A DNA stretch of 64,000 nucleotides, taken from Siderastrea radians. Lineage: Eukaryota; Cnidaria; Anthozoa; Scleractinia; Rhizangiidae. Each line of letters starts with the position of its first letter. The first letter of the stretch is position 1. Positions 58,901 to 64,000 of this stretch are shown here, in pieces. The notes below the pieces were generated by a model, which was not told the origin of the DNA, did not search any database, and saw only the letters and a list, made by a program, of their open reading frames with translations. Both the position numbers and the translations under genes were made by a program. The stretch spans positions 11,790,071-11,854,070 of the forward strand of contig OZ024892.1 in the NCBI GenBank assembly GCA_964017195.1. The letters run 5' to 3'.

Positions 58901-60038
58901 AGAGTTAAATCTGGCCTGAAGCTCTCGTGAGATTCGGCGACTCTCGTGGACTCTAGAAAAATTTGAATCTGCTCAAATTATCTGGTAGTCTCCCTTTGGT
59001 TGAGTCAGAGGCCTGGAGATTGGTTACTGAGAAGTGACTGTTACGCATTAGAGCAGTGGAGGTCCAGAATTGAAGATCGATGTCTGGGCATTTTCAAAAT
59101 ATCGGCCGTCTTGGAATCATTCTATGACAACATCAAGGGGCCAGAGCTAGCGCCAGGGACGAGACGAGCTAATTTTTCTTTTTACGCCCATTTCAAGATG
59201 GCGGCCGATTAACATTTTAGCAGAAAAAAAGTAAACAACTGCTTGAAAATTCAAAATTTGGTTGTATTCAAAACAATCCTAAGTTGGTTCTCCACGTTTG
59301 CACGACCGATATGTTAGTTTCTCGAACTCGTCTTTTTTTTTGCTTACATATCGTGACATCTCGACGTTATGCCCGCTGGTCGTATTTAGCGTATTCTAAT
59401 AATAGTCAACCACCAATTGTTTACTTAAACATAAATTGTGGCCTATTGTTGACGCCAAACAGTAAAAGCAGTTCTAATTTTAATACAGGCTTGACGTTTT
59501 ATGAAGGTAAAGGTTGTTTAAGGTACTAAAAAACGCAATGCAAATGTCCGCCATCTTGAAGTAGTTATAAACTGAAACTTAGCCCAGGACAGCGCCTAGA
59601 CCGGACCGGGACCCCCATGCATTAGAAAAAAACGAAGCCGGCAAAATTTTCATGCCCTACAGTATTTGGTCCTGGTTTTTGTTATTATGCAATCAATGAT
59701 GCTTCCTTTCTCACGTTTAGCTAAAATCATAGCACAGAAAAGGCCATCAGGCATTTTTAAAATAGAATCTCGAAACTTTAACACTTACAGACCTTCAGTC
59801 ACGCTAACACGTGCTAACACTTGGTTCCAAAGTCTTAGTCTGTGGTTGCGCACCAGGGTATACTGAGTAAGCTGGAGACCGCGCTTATAAATACCTTACT
59901 GATCTACCATTAGTCTGCTCCCCATTACCACCCCCTCAGGCTTAAACTGATGGCCAGCAGAGCGGCTAGACTTTAAGGCTAGACTGCCAGGGTTCGTCTG
60001 CGCATGACAATTTAGTCCCTCAGTTTTCTGGGCGCATA

Positions 60039-60141
60039 CCCAATCTCGTTCCCAGAGGCTGCATTCCTTTTGGTCAGCACCAAGGATGCATTTCGATCCC
60101 GCTGACCGTAAATGCGCGCGGGCTCTGGGGACGAGATTGGG
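60039..60141. mobile_element. Short MITE (CCCAATCTCGTYCCCAGAG ends)
   Basis: CCCAATCTCGTTCCCAGAG at the left is mirrored by CTCTGGGGACGAGATTGGG at the right, 103 bp in total and non-coding. A related end is visible at 21863-21888. Translated remnants of this family (NLVPRARA) are a familiar contaminant of cnidarian gene models. Confidence 0.8.
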
Positions 60142-60616
60142 GGCATACTCATTAATGCTGACTAAGTGAAAAAGGTAAACAAACATGGCGTCTAAGAATA
60201 AAGAACCTCCAGAAACGCGTTTCCGGAGGCCCTGAAAGGACTTTAAGTCAATCACTGATGACTTTCAATAGGCTCGACGCCGTAAGCTAAGCAATCCACC
60301 ACCCTTAACGAGCTTCGCCGGCGATGTTTCTTTTTTATTAGTTTTATTTTTCATCATTTGCAAATTTAGATGGTTCTTTGTTGAAGAAAAAGAGAAAAAG
60401 AAAGCTCACCTTTGGGAAAAACACAAGTTATTCAACAAATTGATTTTTCAATTATTTTTTTGTTTTGTTTTGTTTTTCCAAGCCCAAATGACCCAAAGTT
60501 TTGACAGTTTAACATAGTAGTTTCTAATTTTATTCCTGCTTTCTTTGGTTTTTGGAGGGCATTGAAGGCAACAAGTGAAGAAAAAAATCGCCGATAAAAA
60601 CAGCAACAATTTTACT

Positions 60617-61684
60617 ATGGAAGAACAGAACATCACAGGAAGTACAAACTCAACCCCGATAGCGGTTGCTAAAATGAATGTGACCGAACTCGCCATCATA
60701 ACAGTGTTATACTGCTTACTAGTGATAACAATCATTACCGGAAATGGCCTCATTCTCACCTCCTTTGGTGTCAACCGGAAGTTAAGAACAGTGACAAATA
60801 CGCTCATAATTAACCTATCCGTAAGTGATTCACTTGTGGGTCTGGTTTCTATTCCGTGTTGGATGTACATCTTTCTGAGCAGGCAGACTGAAGACCCTTA
60901 CACTGAGGCGACTTATATGTTCTATATTACCATTGATATCTTCATTGGCAGCGCATCCATTCTGCAACTGACCTCTATCAGCATCGAGAGATGCTACGCA
61001 ATCGTGAGGCCGTTACGTCACAGAGCGATGTCGATGCGGGTTTTCTACGCCATGATTGCAATTCCATGGGTTTATGCTGCCATAATGGCAAGTTTACAAC
61101 CAGTGCAGTTCCAACGTTGGACGGAAGTTTACACAATTCTCATGACGACCACGTGTTTCTTTATTCCTTTCATAATCATTCTGGCCGCTTACGTCACTAT
61201 TTACGTGTACGCTCGATCAGGGCCAATGCGCAAACTCACACGTCACCGCGTGCAGAAGAAAGCGTTTAACAGCGAGATAAGATTGTCAGCAACGGTGGCT
61301 CTCATCACAGGATTGTTTGTTATTGCCTGGCTACCACTGTTTGTTGTCACTGTTATTGGAACGTACTATCCGCAGAATCTCCCCTCCCCCTTGTGGACGG
61401 ATCGTCTCCTTAAGTTTGTCAAGTTCTGTCACTACAGCCACAGTGCGATTAACCCTTTCGTGTATGCTTACAGGAACAAGGAGATGATTAAAACGTTTCG
61501 CTATATCGGCTACAGAGTTCTGTGTAAGGACCACAGTCTTCAACAGCCGCTTGTATCGAGTGCTGCCACATCTTTATTGAGATCATACCACATGAGTAAC
61601 TTTCAAGGGTCCTCCAGAAAGGGAAAATTTTCTTCGCAAAATAACAACGCCTCTGAAGGGGTGGTCATGATCTCGTCAGTGTGA
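60617..61684 (+). CDS. Class A (rhodopsin-family) orphan GPCR, single exon, 355 aa
   Basis: Seven-transmembrane receptor. The extracellular N-terminus has Asn-linked glycosylation sequons (NIT, NST, NVT). Signatures: TGNGL in TM1, LSVSD in TM2, IERCYAI at the end of TM3 (ERC in place of DRY), W in TM4 (IPWVYA), P in TM5 (FFIPFII), AWLP in TM6, and NPFVYAY in TM7, followed by a Ser-rich tail with likely phosphorylation sites. Asp stands at 3.32 (IDIFIG) while the conserved Cys 3.25 is Tyr, with no loop-2 Cys, as in the receptor at 39216. The ATG at 60617-60619 is the first in frame; 14 further open codons upstream have no ATG. AATAAA at 61725-61730 is a likely polyadenylation signal. Ligand unknown. 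Confidence 0.9.
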   Translation: MEEQNITGSTNSTPIAVAKMNVTELAIITVLYCLLVITIITGNGLILTSFGVNRKLRTVTNTLIINLSVSDSLVGLVSIPCWMYIFLSRQTEDPYTEATYMFYITIDIFIGSASILQLTSISIERCYAIVRPLRHRAMSMRVFYAMIAIPWVYAAIMASLQPVQFQRWTEVYTILMTTTCFFIPFIIILAAYVTIYVYARSGPMRKLTRHRVQKKAFNSEIRLSATVALITGLFVIAWLPLFVVTVIGTYYPQNLPSPLWTDRLLKFVKFCHYSHSAINPFVYAYRNKEMIKTFRYIGYRVLCKDHSLQQPLVSSAATSLLRSYHMSNFQGSSRKGKFSSQNNNASEGVVMISSV

Positions 61685-61724
61685 ATTTCGCAGACTAGTG
61701 CCAAATTTATATTTGACTCTGTGT

Positions 61725-61730
61725 AATAAA
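61725..61730 (+). terminator. Probable polyadenylation signal of GPCR 2
   Basis: Canonical AATAAA, about 40 bases after the stop codon. Confidence 0.6.
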
Positions 61731-63053
61731 GAACCATTATAACGTCGCACCAAGGAATGATGGCTTTTAAGAGCAGCGGCTTAATTATCAGCTGCTCTAG
61801 TCCAGATCTGATTGCATAAAGCGACTACAGGAGTAGTAGAATTTCTGCCCCCACTGGAATAAGAAAATGGTCCTTCGTAGTGAGCGTCCAAGTTATCCCA
61901 TGCCAGCAACTTGATGCTCCTTTAACGTTTCATTTTAAACGCCTGGAAACTAAGATGCGTGCATAATTGTTAATTTTGGTATTCAAGACAACTCGTTGAG
62001 TCTTGAACTTCCATTTGCATTTGATTTTACGCTTGGCTGAGACCTGTTACGAACTACCACTTGTTGAAGAAATAACTTGACAGGGCATTTAACCAGGAAA
62101 AAGAAGGCAATCCACAAAATGATTGGAATCGAACTGATGCTGTACTCAGCTGATAGCTGCTTGAACTATAATGACTTCTGTAACACAGTGGGATGTGACT
62201 TTAATGACAAAGCCACAAGTACTACACATGCGTGCTTTAGCCACATTTGGGCATTATGGACACGTTGGTAGTTTACATTACCACAATAAAAAAAAGTAGT
62301 CATAATGAGTGTTGACAGCCTTTGAACAGCTAAACATCATGACCATTGCGGTCTTATTGGGTTACCAAAGCACGCATGTGCGGTAATTGTGACTTTGTGT
62401 TCACGTGATTCGCTTTTAAAGGATCCCCTGAACCTAAGTCTTAGCTATGATTTGCTTTTAAAGGATCCCCTGAACCTAAGTCTTAGCTATACTATGCTGA
62501 TGCGTCAAATACCTTGAGTAGGCTTGTAGGGATTGTATTATATTGTAGTTGGAATGCTATATTTGTAAAGCATATCCCTGAACCCAAACGTCAGTTCACC
62601 AAACAGCGTAACTGTTACTTGATCGGTGACCAAAAGTAAGAAGAAATCATCTTTCAGTCGTCGTAAAAAAATTGCCCTACCCGGTGAGGGCACCGTCTTA
62701 GCCGGATTAACAACGACAAGCAGAACAATGCCATATAAATACCATTATGAACAAAGATTTTTGACACGAAGCTAATGCACCTATCAATGTAAACCCCGTG
62801 GGGGGGGAGTGCGGGCAAGGGGTGGGGATTTGACCAAGAAGTAAAAATTTTGGTCAATTGCCCAAGGGTGGGGAAGCATACGTTCACCAAATGTAGTTAA
62901 AAATCCCCACCCAGGGGCAAAATACCAAATAAAAGACGAGCTGTGCTCATACCTTTAATAACTGGTGATTTAAACTTGGTATGAAGCTCACAAACTTGAT
63001 TTGGCTAAACTACAGAATGTAGGGCCACTTACACACATCTTCAAACGAGCTGG
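61731..63053. other. Downstream region of GPCR 2
   Basis: No gene is supported. 62413-62496 contains a direct duplication of a 42-bp unit (GCTTTTAAAGGATCCCCTGA at about 62413 and 62455). 62795-62910 has G-rich and C-rich tracts in a GGGTGGGGA context that may be a degenerate repeat. Confidence 0.5.
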
Positions 63054-63690
63054 CTCGTTTGGCTCGTTTGCTCACTGCCGAGCCAAACGAGCCACGACAT
63101 ACATCAGGGGCACCCAACGAGAAAATTTTATCAAAATACTTGAAATATCATTTTCTGCTTTCTCAGATTGTTTCAGAGCCTTTTAAAGGCATATTTGTGT
63201 AAGCTAATACAGATTGATCTGTTCGGATTTTTTAGCTGAAAGTTTAGGCCGCAGAAAATTCTAGGAAACAGTATCCTACCCACCGAGTTTCCGAGCTGCT
63301 GATGGCTGTCCGAAATTGCTAGCTGCCCTTATTTTGCTCTCTAAACGACATATTTGCCCCTACAAAAGCAACAGGAACTAACAAGTCCTCCTGTTACGAA
63401 AGTCCGACGTGATGTTTTGCCGCAATTACTGATCAGAAAATCTCAGGCTATGTTAGGCCTTCCGAACAGATATTCCCCGAAATGAACCGTTGGGTGCCCC
63501 TGATACATACACCAGTATACACCCAACACTTAACACTCAAATAATTCATTTCTCGTTTTTTTTATCCACTGCCGAGCCAAACAAGCCAAACGAGCCACCA
63601 CATTCATGCACCCAACACTTAACGCTCAAAGAATTCACTTCTCGTTCTTTTCATCCACTGCCGAGCCAAACGAGCCACCAAATCTAAATG
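63054..63690. repeat. 89-bp tandem repeat (CACTGCCGAGCCAAACGAGCC), interrupted by a hAT-like element
   Basis: The phrase CTGCCGAGCCAAAC occurs at about 63075, 63571 and 63659. Complete units keyed on CCCAACACTTAAC start at 63522 and 63611, 89 bp apart. The first unit is cut by the element at 63105-63502. Confidence 0.75.
63105..63502. mobile_element. Small hAT-like MITE (398 bp)
   Basis: CAGGGGCACCCAACG at 63105 is mirrored by CGTTGGGTGCCCCTG ending at 63502, a terminal repeat of the hAT type. ATACAT flanks both ends (63099-63104 and 63503-63508); the expected 8-bp duplication is only matched over these six bases. Non-coding. Confidence 0.75.
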
Positions 63691-64000
63691 CCTTCAAAAA
63701 TGGCTCTGTATCCTGTTGTTGCTCCCTTGATTTACCCTCTCCCTTACAAGAAAACATGTGTGATGTACATTATCATGCCTGTAAGAGTATTTAATAGACA
63801 ATGAAAACAAATTTAAACTGGAACTTTCTAATGGAACTTTTAATGTGATGATAGATCACTATCCTTATAAAAGGCGCTCTACACTCGAGACTATGAATCT
63901 TTCACACTTGATTTCAAGAGACAACTGGACTTTCCAAAGCCAAGAAAGAAGATGCCATGTAACCACGCTTAATCTTGGTCCCAGTTTCTCTGTCGAAAAA

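Larger units (their letters stand above)
54481..60616. other. Gene-poor region upstream of GPCR 2
   Basis: This contains an ATT microsatellite (55852-55947), a repeated phrase AATTTTTGGCATAATTCGA (about 54830-54850 and 55185-55210), an inverted pair TTCAAGATGGCGG/CCGCCATCTTGAA at about 59196 and 59549 that may bound a 360-480 bp element, and a MITE at 60039. No gene is supported; 5' non-coding exons of GPCR 2 could lie here. Confidence 0.5.

Noticed and set aside
59896..60255. 119-codon minus-strand frame with NLVPRARAHLRSAG
   Set aside because: It translates the 60039-60141 MITE, a common false gene model.
60575..60616. Extension of GPCR 2 upstream of 60617
   Set aside because: The extra 14 codons begin with GTG, not ATG; the first ATG is at 60617.
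1..64000. CRISPR array, bacterial operons, tRNA or rRNA genes
   Set aside because: Repeats present are microsatellites, tandem repeats and transposon ends; tRNA-like boxes belong to SINEs and lack a full cloverleaf; no rRNA sequence was seen.

Overview
The window is eukaryotic nuclear DNA, most likely from an anthozoan cnidarian and probably a stony coral. It is AT-rich. Its protein genes carry GT-AG introns, two intronless class A GPCR genes are present, a membrane-type globin is present, and the intergenic space is full of small inverted-repeat elements of the kind common in coral genomes. I cannot name a species. There is no sign of a bacterial operon, a phage or a CRISPR array.

Layout. 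1114-12715 (minus): an 11-exon gene for the catalytic subunit of serine palmitoyltransferase (SPTLC2 type, 526 aa). Intron 3 carries a 3 kb inverted element holding decayed P2X7-C-terminal-like coding sequence and an inserted HIRAN-like fragment. 15918-18286 (minus): a three-exon globin (225 aa) with an N-terminal myristoylation/palmitoylation signature and the two classical globin intron positions. 20852-31095 (minus): a five-coding-exon NXPE/PC-esterase type II membrane protein (566 aa). Its 6.6 kb intron 4 contains three inverted-repeat elements nested inside one another. 33280-37495 (minus): a CR1/L2-like non-LTR retrotransposon remnant split by about 3.1 kb of other sequence. 39216-40154 (minus) and 60617-61684 (plus): two single-exon rhodopsin-class GPCRs that share unusual residues and look like members of one lineage-specific family.

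The 40.2-60.6 kb stretch has no gene I can support. It holds mobile and repeated DNA: a 158-bp tandem repeat, a TA-flanked MITE, a hAT-type element with a clear 8-bp target duplication, a tRNA-derived SINE tail, two oppositely oriented arrays of a 106-bp repeat, and microsatellites. The last 2.3 kb contains another small hAT-like element inside an 89-bp tandem repeat.

The genes do not form a functional cluster; they are ordinary metazoan neighbours. All exon borders were read by eye from GT/AG sites and checked for reading phase. In SPTLC2, the globin and NXPE every junction keeps the frame and the total coding length is a multiple of three. Family names rest on recognised motifs, not on a database search.
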